A stretch of DNA of 64,000 nucleotides. Origin: Candidatus Pantoea floridensis. GTDB lineage: Bacteria; Pseudomonadota; Gammaproteobacteria; Enterobacterales; Enterobacteriaceae. Every line of letters begins with the position of its first letter. Within the stretch, counting starts at the first letter, position 1. The position numbers and the translations under genes are program-made. This document shows, piece after piece, positions 50,601 to 57,600 of this stretch. The notes under the pieces are model-generated. The model was not told the origin of the DNA. It ran no database searches and worked only from the letters and a program-made list of their open reading frames with translations. The stretch covers positions 22,639 to 86,638 of the forward strand of contig NZ_OCMY01000004.1 of NCBI RefSeq assembly GCF_900215435.1. Direction: 5' to 3'.

Positions 50601-50741
50601 CTCCGGATGGCGGATGCGATCGTCGTCGCTGAGGCGCACAACGGTGTGCAGGTCGCAGTAGTCGGGCAGGTCGCGCGACACGGCAAAGCGCGTCGCGGCG
50701 GTGATAATCTCTTCAGTCCAGCGGATGAGGCGGTTTGGCAT
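47691..50741 (-). CDS. traU: TraU, large cytosolic ATPase (DotO/IcmB-like)
   Basis: The 1016-residue protein has Walker A GESGGGKS at residues 502-509 and a Walker B region further on. Its length equals R64 TraU (about 1014). It belongs to the VirB4-related DotO/IcmB family that powers assembly and substrate movement at the inner-membrane base of the channel. Its start overlaps the traT stop by 29 bp, which indicates coupled translation. No frame disruption is visible. Confidence 0.95.
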   Translation of the reverse strand: MPNRLIRWTEEIITAATRFAVSRDLPDYCDLHTVVRLSDDDRIRHPELKAPYIGVTQNGDFVTVYEVAGSYREPDEDLPATYDDAWQGRLDRMTESLTAHYRFAGHKLSTVHECDPDGGEAEIRRLLKPQYQSLKRTGLKLDYLLDEQVTKLSPWVNAERTWLVCYTGRGVLAGHELRDENARISELVKGSPTAVFGQNPLLTELPGLKIRHDAFLSQVERALGDSGKGVLMRRIDVHEAGRVLRRQVDPGTGEHWQPLLPDDRIVARGVRQGDDTTPFLAPWLNFQVMGTNVQEIQNNLLKISGVWHGTIAVNLGPQNPQSFAKLRELIPRSVPFRIRQDLMPGGMRRLSGKHGVLSFSEWVPGLRPIFQSISMLAAREMHEPVCVMTITAATWGDSPATVTRNLTLLQQALTSWGICGVTQTFGDPVKAWVATLTGSSAASGPCLMYPPLSEALNLLPLSRPTTAWNEEGDALFVGPDGKLMPVALAASNQTKKTSIVAGESGGGKSVFINRQPIILAMSAQRQLPFFAGIEKGFSATGMTSILRAGLPPERQDEVLSIILRNDVKYCRNLFDIQLGMRAPLSYEAEFMENALAALCIDPGTGEPPNGRDTPAILRRLVSDSFKAAREDPRRYEPGLVPPVDAALDDAGIWEKHPGYRDNATWYEVCDLLQDAGKTDAAQLAQFQAVPELADMSPRLLSEDYRSMYGTIQRDGSSEALIGYIARCLSDACGQYRMFAGRTRFMISPKARVITVDIQYVAGDKSKAGYLQTGMMYLFAGHIAGGDFVLPQYQDELFPALHERWHALHRARVQQLDEEVKTKQYDELHNAKGVPFIFPMLETADREQRKFGVRTVLASQYFRDMPEALRQSANSVYMVGVDPEDRRLLKERFKVPDVTLDRFERMGSGPSADGSGVPFLGIFRIKGGSTIAHIMKNTVGPEELWGHSTTPVDMSLRRTLEKDVGAATTRRILGRFFPNGSAEKVIEHRRRNAGEERGDSVIRQLATELIDKQGYDL

Positions 50742-51345
50742 ACAGGTCGCTCCGGGTATAGGTATTCCAGGCCGGGGTGTGCACGGCGCTTGCAGCGGTG
50801 CGCCCCAGCGGCAGCAGCAGGGTCAGGTCACTGAACACGTCGTGAGGCAGAATAAGCACGCAGCCTTCCAGCTGCTGCTGCAGCACCGCGCGTTTCGCCG
50901 GCGGCAGCTGACGAAAAGCCGCCGCAAACTCACTGGTGCGGGAGGTGCCCCACATGCCCTCCACCTCGCGCGCGTGGCGGGCGAGCCAGTTCCAGAGGCG
51001 GCGGGACGTTTTGCGCACCGCTTTGCTGTCGCTGCGCAGCCCGATAAGGGCCCGGCGCTGCAGGTTGATGATGTCCGCCGCCGGCGCGTCCGGCAGCCAG
51101 GCGAAATGCCCGTGCGCGGCGGTGGGGCTGTCGAGGTTGAAGGTCAGCCAGCACAGCGTGCAGAGCGGCTGTGCGTCCGGCCCCTGCCAGAGTCGCTGTG
51201 CCCGCGTGCCGCAGCAGCGGCAGGCCGGGCCGGGTTCAACAGAAACGGGTCGCGGGGGCGTGTCTTCGCCGCTGACGTCCGGCATGAGCGGCATGAGCGG
51301 CATGAGCGAATCCGCCACGGCAGCCGGGGCGTTGTAAGCATTCAT
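50713..51345 (-). CDS. traT: TraT-like zinc-finger protein (IcmJ/DotN-related)
   Basis: The 210-residue product has an N-terminal four-cysteine zinc knuckle (CRCCG near residue 42, then CTLCW near residue 62). A helical region follows (RRLWNWLARHAREVEGMWGT). IcmJ/DotN and the IncI1 protein encoded upstream of traU share this pattern. DotN binds the coupling complex in Legionella. The gene order here (before traU) is as in R64. Note the repeat MPLMPLMPLMP-like tract coded near residues 14-22. Confidence 0.7.
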   Translation of the reverse strand: MNAYNAPAAVADSLMPLMPLMPDVSGEDTPPRPVSVEPGPACRCCGTRAQRLWQGPDAQPLCTLCWLTFNLDSPTAAHGHFAWLPDAPAADIINLQRRALIGLRSDSKAVRKTSRRLWNWLARHAREVEGMWGTSRTSEFAAAFRQLPPAKRAVLQQQLEGCVLILPHDVFSDLTLLLPLGRTAASAVHTPAWNTYTRSDLYAKPPHPLD

Positions 51346-51402
51346 AATGGGTCCTGTCGGGAGGGGAATTGAGTCAGGGGCAAACGGAAGCGTGCCGCTG
51401 CA

Positions 51403-51984
51403 TTACCTTAAGCGCAGGAAAGAGAGATCCAGGTGCCAGCTGCCTGACACAAAATTCGTCACGGCCAGAGCGAACGGCACGCAGACAAAAATGGTGAACA
51501 AGCAGACTAAAATGGCGAATAAAAAAAATTTAAAGGGCGTAGACTGTAGAAAGTACGAAAGAGTTGACAGGTGGGGATGTTTCTGCTCCCACTCACTCCG
51601 GCGTCGGTTTACTTCGCGACATTTTCTAATGATTACCTGCCATTCTTTTCTGCTTACCTGCCTTTCCTCAGCAGTCTCAAACCTGAATGCCTGTCCTGTG
51701 TCATAGCGATAGGCTTCTTCAAGCCTGTCCACGATGCTCCGCAGCAGAGCAACCTGATGAGGCGTGACATGCCTGAATAAACGGCTGCTCCTCAGGCGGT
51801 AAAAGAACTGCAAGTGATCGCTATGCAGATGATCCGCGAAGGTATCCGCAATAAAATCACCCTCGTCCCGTATGTCCGCCATATGCTGCATGATTTTGTA
51901 TCTGAAAGGGCGGGGGCAGACCTCAAGCACGTCCAGCATAATCCTGCGATAGTCTCTTGCTTTATCAATATGGTAGAGCTTCAT
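51403..51984 (-). CDS. Tail-anchored protein of the transfer operon, unknown function
   Basis: From ATG 51984 after CAGGAGGCTGAC the product has 193 residues. An in-frame extension to 52110 has no support. A charged, helical, arginine-rich body (FFYRLRSSRLFRHVTPHQVA, then RKEWQVIIRKCREVNRRRSE) precedes one or two C-terminal hydrophobic helices (FKFFLFAILVCLFTIFV). The position corresponds to traS of R64, but I cannot confirm similarity. It may be a membrane-bound accessory factor. Confidence 0.6.
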   Translation of the reverse strand: MKLYHIDKARDYRRIMLDVLEVCPRPFRYKIMQHMADIRDEGDFIADTFADHLHSDHLQFFYRLRSSRLFRHVTPHQVALLRSIVDRLEEAYRYDTGQAFRFETAEERQVSRKEWQVIIRKCREVNRRRSEWEQKHPHLSTLSYFLQSTPFKFFLFAILVCLFTIFVCVPFALAVTNFVSGSWHLDLSFLRLR

Positions 51985-52021
51985 TGTCAGCCTCCTGTGG
52001 AAAAGAACGCTCGGTCGAAGG

Positions 52022-52363
52022 TTATTCGCCGAACAACTCCGGATTATGTTCTGTAACCGGGCGCCACTGTGGCCAGCCGGTTTTGTGCTGCAAGCCGCAG
52101 GCGGATGCATGCCCCGCCACCGTGGCGACGGCGCCCTGGCTGAAGGCTTTACCGTCCAGCCAGCAGGTGCCGTTCTGCGCGCTCTGGTTCAGCGCAATGA
52201 GCATCTGCTGCATGCTGCTGTTGATGAGCTGCACGGAAGCGTTCATCTGGTCCGGCTTCTGGCTGACCATGACGTCACTGACCGGCTGGGCAGCAAAAAC
52301 GGCGCCGGACAGGCCGGCAGAAAGCGCCAGCGCGTCGAACGCTGTGCGGAAAATTTGTTTCAT
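52022..52363 (-). CDS. Small exported protein with DUF1496-like motif
   Basis: The 113-residue product has a signal peptide (about residues 1-25). Near residue 67 it carries a CWLDGKAFSQGAVATVAGH segment followed by a second Cys, resembling the DUF1496 pattern (two cysteines around a GK-SxGA loop). It probably folds in the periplasm with a disulfide. It lies between traR and the 193-residue gene. A role in the transfer apparatus is inferred from position. Confidence 0.6.
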   Translation of the reverse strand: MKQIFRTAFDALALSAGLSGAVFAAQPVSDVMVSQKPDQMNASVQLINSSMQQMLIALNQSAQNGTCWLDGKAFSQGAVATVAGHASACGLQHKTGWPQWRPVTEHNPELFGE

Positions 52364-52427
52364 GAAAAGACTCAGGGAAATAAAAAAAAAGAGAACATAG
52401 CCGCCCGCTGCGGGGCGGCATCCGGAC

Positions 52428-52814
52428 TTAACCCACGCTGACCGGCGTCATGCCCATCTGCGTCTGGCCGCGCTTGATCAACTCTGGTATGCCCAGCAGC
52501 AGCAGGCTGGTGACCAGCCCCAGAGCGACCATCCAGAGTTTGATCTGCGGGTTGTTCTTCATCCCCTTGGCCGCAAAAACGCTGCCGATAACGCCGCACA
52601 CCCCAGCCAGTTGCACCATTACCAGCACGCTGGTCGTGCCGGACCTGGAACCTTCGGCAAAGCGGTTCAAAATATCAGCGATGTCCCCGTCGGCCATGGC
52701 CATCGGTGAAATGAACGCAAGCCAGGCGGAGAGTACGCGCAGCATCCGGCGGCGCAGAGCTTCCGACAGCATCAGGGCGCGCGCGTACAGCGCGCAGTAA
52801 AGGCGAGTCATCAT
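52428..52814 (-). CDS. traR: TraR-like small inner-membrane protein (IcmD/DotP-related)
   Basis: The 128-residue product has an N-terminal hydrophobic region that may be a signal sequence (RVLSAWLAFISPMAMADGDI) and two further helices at about residues 63-83 and 92-110. This fits IcmD/DotP and R64 TraR, which are 130 residues or so. It follows traQ on the minus strand and is placed as in IncI1 transfer regions. Its exact function is unknown. Confidence 0.78.
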   Translation of the reverse strand: MMTRLYCALYARALMLSEALRRRMLRVLSAWLAFISPMAMADGDIADILNRFAEGSRSGTTSVLVMVQLAGVCGVIGSVFAAKGMKNNPQIKLWMVALGLVTSLLLLGIPELIKRGQTQMGMTPVSVG

Positions 52815-52891
52815 GGTGTTTTCCTTAAAGAATGAGTGTGGCCGGATGGCCGGTTAAATCGTCCGTGAGGACGGAATTTCCGCCGTCTGCG

Positions 52892-53431
52892 TCAGTGCAG
52901 TCCGAGCGTTTTCTGAATGGCGTCAAGCAGGTAGGGATTACAGATAAACATCACGCCAATGATAAATTTCGCGGTGCCAGTGTTCACGTCGTTCCCGGCG
53001 GTCAGGCCGGTGTGGCCGTCTTTTTTTGACCGGCGCCACAGCAGCACGCCGGAGAGCGCGAACCAGACGCCAATCATGCGCAGCAGGGTCAGCAGGGCGT
53101 TGGCCGCCACCGCCCCCTGACCGAACGTGCCCTGGTCAACGTAGCTGATGGCGTCAAACGAGACCTGCCAGCCCATCTGACGCGCGCCCGCGCCGATAAG
53201 CTGGTCGAGTCCCGCCAGCCCACAGCACAGCAGCACCCAGGCAATGACAGCGCCGCCGCTCGCCGCCTGCCCGGGTGCCTTGCGGGCAAGCCAGGACTGG
53301 CGGGCGAGAAAGCCGCTGGAGCCCACCACGCCAAAAAGAATGCCGAGCGTGAGCGCGAGGTTAATGCCCGCGCTCAGCAGCCCCGAGGCCAGATTTGACA
53401 GCATGGTGATGCCGTCGAGCGATCCTCCCAT
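52892..53431 (-). CDS. traQ: TraQ-like polytopic membrane protein (IcmC/DotE-related)
   Basis: The 179-residue product has hydrophobic helices at about residues 19-41, 58-77, 107-127 and 150-166. It matches the size and topology of R64 TraQ and IcmC/DotE, small inner-membrane proteins of the Dot/Icm-type core. ATG 53431 follows AGGAGGCGTC. It lies 8 bp after traP. Confidence 0.8.
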   Translation of the reverse strand: MGGSLDGITMLSNLASGLLSAGINLALTLGILFGVVGSSGFLARQSWLARKAPGQAASGGAVIAWVLLCCGLAGLDQLIGAGARQMGWQVSFDAISYVDQGTFGQGAVAANALLTLLRMIGVWFALSGVLLWRRSKKDGHTGLTAGNDVNTGTAKFIIGVMFICNPYLLDAIQKTLGLH

Positions 53432-53439
53432 GACGCCTC

Positions 53440-54213
53440 CTAGCGCAGCACGCCGGCGCTGGTCGTGATGCTGCGGTCGTCCGTATTCACCTCACGCACC
53501 GTGACGCCGCCGAGGCTGTCGCCCGCCTGCACCGCCCACGTCCGGCCCTGCCAGCTGATCCACGCCATGCCGTTCTGCAGGCTTTCCAGCCGCATCCCGG
53601 ACAGCGCGGAGCGCGTGCGCTTCTGGCCTGCCGCGGCATGACCCGGCGCCGCGTCCGGCCTCACGGCCAGCACCGTGACCAGGTTGCCCAGCCGCGCATT
53701 TTCTTTTTCCACCCCTTCAAGCCGCTGCTGAAGCGTGGTCAGCGCCCTGCTCTGGGCGCGCACCGTGTCCGACAGGCGGGTGATTGCCTCACGGTTAGCC
53801 GCTTCAAACTCGCGGCCCTCGTGGATAAGCTTCACCACGTCATCCGGCACGCTGCCCCCGGCTGCGGGATCGTTCAGGGCGCCGGCCGGCACGCTGAGTC
53901 CGCCTGTCTGCGGCGGGGCGGGCGCAGGAGCCGGCGTGACCGGGGAGGCCGCTGGCGCTGGCGCGGGTTGCACGCTGCCAAAGCCCGGGTCCTGCCCGAA
54001 GGCAAGCTGTCCGGCGTCCGGCGCGGAGGAGGACGGCACGAGCAGAAACCAGCTGGCGGCGAGGAGGACGATCGCCCCACCGGCCAGCCACGGCAGCGAC
54101 TGCCCGAGCCAGAGCTTGCGCGTCAGCAGGCTTTCTTTTTTCTGTACCGGCGGCGCGGGCACCGGCGCGTTATCGGGCGCGCTCACCGCTGGCTGCGGAT
54201 CGAATTCATTCAC
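53440..54213 (-). CDS. traP: TraP-like bitopic inner-membrane protein (DotF/IcmG-like)
   Basis: The 257-residue protein has a short proline-rich cytoplasmic N terminus, one membrane helix (about residues 39-58, SLPWLAGGAIVLLAASWFL) and a periplasmic part. That part contains a coiled coil (FEAANREAITRLSDTVRAQS, then TLQQRLEGVEKENARLGNLV) and a C-terminal beta domain. The topology and position match R64 TraP and DotF/IcmG. It begins 8 bp inside the traO stop region. Confidence 0.85.
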   Translation of the reverse strand: MNEFDPQPAVSAPDNAPVPAPPVQKKESLLTRKLWLGQSLPWLAGGAIVLLAASWFLLVPSSSAPDAGQLAFGQDPGFGSVQPAPAPAASPVTPAPAPAPPQTGGLSVPAGALNDPAAGGSVPDDVVKLIHEGREFEAANREAITRLSDTVRAQSRALTTLQQRLEGVEKENARLGNLVTVLAVRPDAAPGHAAAGQKRTRSALSGMRLESLQNGMAWISWQGRTWAVQAGDSLGGVTVREVNTDDRSITTSAGVLR

Positions 54214-55513
54214 GGGGGATTCCTCTTTGTTCGGCCGCGCGGATGCGCGTCTGTGTTTCCGCGCGCAGTTCCGCAGCGGTCGGGGTCGGGTTGCTGCTCA
54301 GGGAAGCGGGTAATGGCACGCTGCCCGTTGTTCCCGTCGCGCCCTGAGTCGACTCGGCATCGGTGCTGTACACCCCGCGCATAAACTGGATGGCAACGAC
54401 CTCGCCGTTTTTTACGGTGACGGTGCGGTCCGGCAGGCGGGAGGCGTCACTGGTCAGCACCTGTCCCGCACGCTGAGCCATGCCGCCGAGAATTACGCCT
54501 CCTACAGCAGTAGGATCGGGCAGCCCGGGACGGGCAGTGACGGCGTTAAAGCCGTTGCTCAGCAGCTGCGTGTTGGACTGCGCGTAAAGCTGCCCCGCTT
54601 CGCCGGTTCCTCCGAAGATTGAGGGCAGCACGACGCGGCGGAAATAATGATGGTCAACGTCAGAGGCGATGTTGGCCACGAGCGTATCGTCCTGCAACGC
54701 GTAGGCGTCCACCTTATAGTCCTGTCCGTTTAGCGCCATTGTGGTGAAGTGAATGATGACGCCGTCCCCGGACAGCTTCGCCCCTTCGGGGGCCTTCAGC
54801 ACCGCGCCCGCGTACTGGCCCGTTGTGATGCGCCCCAGCACCGGCGTGGTGCCGTTATCGGAATTTATTCCGGTGTAAATCTCACCCGGACCGCGCCAGT
54901 AAGGCGCGACAACGACAGAAGCCGGCGGTGTGTTTGCCGCGTTCTGACGGCTGCGCGCGGCGGCCTGTTGCACATAGCTGCCGGGCAGCGAGTCGCGCCA
55001 GTCCGTCCATCCCCCATCCTTACCGCCCAGCACCTGCGCCGGGGGCAGCTCACCCGCTTTGGTCTCCGCCTGCATCTTTGTCAGCAAAGCAGCCAGTGAC
55101 TTTTGCCGCGCCTCCGCCAGGGCCTTTTCCTGCTCCGGCGTGCGCCCGCTGCTCTGCGGGCGGGGGAGCGTTTGCGCCACCGTCACCGGTGCCGCCTTTG
55201 GCGGCTCAGCAGGCGTCGTCACGTCCTGCTGCAACGGAATGCTGGCGATAAAGCTCTGGTTCGAGGCCGCCGCCGTCTGCGCCCCGCGGGCGTTGTTTTC
55301 GCGCAGCAGCTCGCGGTAGGCCGGCTGCTCCTGCGCGCGGGTCTGGGTGGTGCCCGTGACGCGGGTCAGGTCCACGCGGGAGACGGCGGGCGGCGGCGTC
55401 GCAAGCCAGCTCCACAGCGCGTAGCCGCCGCCCACCACCCCCACGACAGCGCCAAAAACCAGGCCCATCATCAGGCGGATGTTGTTGCCGCCGGTGTTCT
55501 GTTGATCGCTCAT
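54206..55513 (-). CDS. traO: TraO, core-complex scaffold protein (DotG/IcmE, VirB10-like)
   Basis: The 435-residue protein has one membrane helix near residues 15-37 (MGLVFGAVVGVVGGGYALWS). It has a proline/glutamine-rich middle and a C-terminal VirB10/TrbI-type beta domain: IYTGINSDNGTTPVLGRITT, then ALQDDTLVANIASDVDHHYF. It spans the envelope as the inner part of the secretion channel with TraN. R64 TraO has 429 residues. Confidence 0.93.
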   Translation of the reverse strand: MSDQQNTGGNNIRLMMGLVFGAVVGVVGGGYALWSWLATPPPAVSRVDLTRVTGTTQTRAQEQPAYRELLRENNARGAQTAAASNQSFIASIPLQQDVTTPAEPPKAAPVTVAQTLPRPQSSGRTPEQEKALAEARQKSLAALLTKMQAETKAGELPPAQVLGGKDGGWTDWRDSLPGSYVQQAAARSRQNAANTPPASVVVAPYWRGPGEIYTGINSDNGTTPVLGRITTGQYAGAVLKAPEGAKLSGDGVIIHFTTMALNGQDYKVDAYALQDDTLVANIASDVDHHYFRRVVLPSIFGGTGEAGQLYAQSNTQLLSNGFNAVTARPGLPDPTAVGGVILGGMAQRAGQVLTSDASRLPDRTVTVKNGEVVAIQFMRGVYSTDAESTQGATGTTGSVPLPASLSSNPTPTAAELRAETQTRIRAAEQRGIPRE

Positions 55514-55515
55514 GA

Positions 55516-56520
55516 TTACTCCAGGGCAATGCTGAGGGCTTCGGTACGCCCGTCAACTGAGAAGGCCACGCGCGGCGTCAGCGGCAGCTTCCACAGGTGC
55601 GTGCCGTCGGCGGAAGAGAGCGTGGTGTCAAACTCGTCGCGGATGTCCGCGCGCGAGCGGATGTAGAGGTCGTCGCCCTGCTGCCATACCGCCGTATCCG
55701 GCACGCTGCCGGTTGTCTTCAGGCGCTTCGCACCCGATGGCGGAACGCCGTCCAGAAACGCCTGCAGCACGTCGTCGTGCAGGCCGATGCGAGAGGGGCC
55801 CGGCGCGTCGGGCGCCGCCCCCGGACCGCGGCGGGGTATGCGCAGGTCAAGACGCGCGTCCACCGTCCAGGTCTTCTTCGCGGTGTCGGCCTCGCCGCTC
55901 ATCACGCTTATCTGCAGCGGCACCGGCAGGCCTTCCAGCCCCACGGTAATGAGCGTGTTCACGAAGTCGCGCTTTGCGGTGATGACCATAAAGGACATGC
56001 CCGGTATCCACTTCACGTCGATGTCCGGCGAGCCGCTCACCGGGTCCCCGAGAATTTTCCAGGGGGCGCCGGTGCTGTCGATAAAGCTCACCGTGGCGGG
56101 CCAGTTCACCGCGGTGCGCACCAGCGGCAGGCTCGCGCCCGGCTGCAGGCTCACGGTCTGCGCGGTGATGCGCGGCACCGCCGTGATGCCCGGCGTGGCC
56201 AGCGCCCGGTTCTGCTCGGTCTGCTGCGCGCGCAGCTGACGGATTTCCTCCGGCGTCAGCGGGGCGATGGTCGCCTGCGCCTGATCGTAAGACACCGATG
56301 ACGGCGGCGGCAGCGCCTGTCCGGGCAGCGGACCTGCAGCGGCAGGCGTGCCCGCTGCCTGAGCAGATGCGGCCTGACCGGTGGCTGCACCGCCACTGGC
56401 GGACGCGGTGGAGCGCCACCCGCCGTCGGTACCGGCCGCCGGGGAGGTCCCCGCTGACGTGGCGGCACCCGCGCTGCCGCAAAGCGCCAGCCACAGGGCC
56501 AGCGTGCGAAAGTTGCTCAT
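55516..56520 (-). CDS. traN: TraN, outer-membrane core component (DotH/IcmK-like)
   Basis: From ATG 56520 the product has 334 residues; codons up to 56562 are not used because a signal peptide starts at MSNFRTLALWLALCGSAGA. The C-terminal half is beta-rich (VSFIDSTGAPWKILGDPVSG, then WIPGMSFMVITAKRDFVNTL), as in DotH/IcmK and R64 TraN (328). It forms the outer-membrane ring with TraI and the TraO channel. It lies 2 bp upstream of traO. Confidence 0.92.
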   Translation of the reverse strand: MSNFRTLALWLALCGSAGAATSAGTSPAAGTDGGWRSTASASGGAATGQAASAQAAGTPAAAGPLPGQALPPPSSVSYDQAQATIAPLTPEEIRQLRAQQTEQNRALATPGITAVPRITAQTVSLQPGASLPLVRTAVNWPATVSFIDSTGAPWKILGDPVSGSPDIDVKWIPGMSFMVITAKRDFVNTLITVGLEGLPVPLQISVMSGEADTAKKTWTVDARLDLRIPRRGPGAAPDAPGPSRIGLHDDVLQAFLDGVPPSGAKRLKTTGSVPDTAVWQQGDDLYIRSRADIRDEFDTTLSSADGTHLWKLPLTPRVAFSVDGRTEALSIALE

Positions 56521-56524
56521 AGGA

Positions 56525-57217
56525 TTATCCTGCGTTGTTGGTGATGGTCTGCGTGACCTCAAGCCCGCGCGGCTTGAGGCGCACGTCGGCCTGCTGAATG
56601 CGCAGCGTGAAGATGTAGCGCAGCGGCGGGCTGCTGCTGTTCTGCCCCTGCAGGCGCATCGTGACGGGATACTGGAACTCCCACGTGTAGCGCCCTCCGA
56701 TAACGCCGCGGCGGGTAATGACGCCCGGCTCTACGGTGTTGGTGAGGTTCATGCGCTTGTCCTTCACCAGCGACAGAATGTTGGAGCCGGTGGTCAGCGC
56801 CTGGTTGTAGCCGGTAAAGCCCTCTTCAGAGAAGTCCGGCGAGGCCGCCGTCATCTGGTCGCGGTAGTGCACGAAGTCCAGGGTGAAGGCCTTGCTGATG
56901 GTCTCGGCGCCGAACTGACGCACGTCGCTCTCGCTCCACACCGGCTTGTCCGTCGGGTAAAACGGCGTGATGCGCCCGTTTTCGGTGGCCACGTAGTGCC
57001 CGGGCATGTTGAGCAGCACATAAATCAGCACGCCGATGGTAATCGCCTGAATCCCGTTAACGATGAGGCTCCAGACGGCGACGGTCAGGCAGCGGTGTGC
57101 AAACCGGGCGCCCAGCGTTCGCTCGTGCTGGGCGTGTACCGCGTGCTCGTAAATATTCGGGTCGGTCAGGACCACGGCCGCCTCCTCAGGCGGCACTGCG
57201 GGTTGGGGGTTCTGCAT
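56525..57217 (-). CDS. traM: TraM, inner-membrane core protein (DotI/IcmL-like)
   Basis: The 230-residue length equals that of R64 TraM. One membrane helix at about residues 48-70 (SLIVNGIQAITIGVLIYVLL) anchors a periplasmic domain that contains RMNLTNTVEPGVITRRGVIG. A second conserved stretch reads YTWEFQYPVTMRLQGQN. This is the DotI/IcmL fold related to VirB8. ATG 57217 follows AAGGAACATC. It lies just upstream of traN. Confidence 0.93.
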   Translation of the reverse strand: MQNPQPAVPPEEAAVVLTDPNIYEHAVHAQHERTLGARFAHRCLTVAVWSLIVNGIQAITIGVLIYVLLNMPGHYVATENGRITPFYPTDKPVWSESDVRQFGAETISKAFTLDFVHYRDQMTAASPDFSEEGFTGYNQALTTGSNILSLVKDKRMNLTNTVEPGVITRRGVIGGRYTWEFQYPVTMRLQGQNSSSPPLRYIFTLRIQQADVRLKPRGLEVTQTITNNAG

Positions 57218-57227
57218 GCGATGTTCC

Positions 57228-57578
57228 TTACAGGCCGTAGGACTGCCACGGGTCGATACTGGTGGGCAGGTTGCTGTTGATTTTGTCCGTCAGCGCCCCG
57301 CAGACCTTCTCTGACGCCTGATTCATGATGTCCTGCAGGCTCGGCAGGTTGGGCAGGCTGATGGAGATATTGCGGATGCCGGACAGGCAGTTCTGCAGCT
57401 GATCGGACGTCTGGCTCTCGCGGGCCGCCCACGCGTCGCTGGCCTTCTTCGCTGCGTTATAGCCCGCCTCGCTGCCTGTCTGCGCCGCGCTGCCCGCGCG
57501 GCAGGTCGCGGCGCCGGCACCAAAGGCGGTGCAGCAGAAAAAGACCGCCACAAGGGCGGTCGCTGTTTTGTTTGTCAT
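57228..57578 (-). CDS. Small exported protein between the primase and traM
   Basis: The 116-residue product has a signal peptide (about residues 1-23, ending AGA) followed by a helical domain with two Cys (NCLSGIRNIS and VCGALTDKINS). It is similar in size and location to TraL of IncI1 plasmids (115), but the primase gene lies on the other side, so I do not assign the name. It is probably periplasmic. Confidence 0.6.
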   Translation of the reverse strand: MTNKTATALVAVFFCCTAFGAGAATCRAGSAAQTGSEAGYNAAKKASDAWAARESQTSDQLQNCLSGIRNISISLPNLPSLQDIMNQASEKVCGALTDKINSNLPTSIDPWQSYGL

Positions 57579-57600
57579 GTGAAGTCTCCGGATGGGTCGA

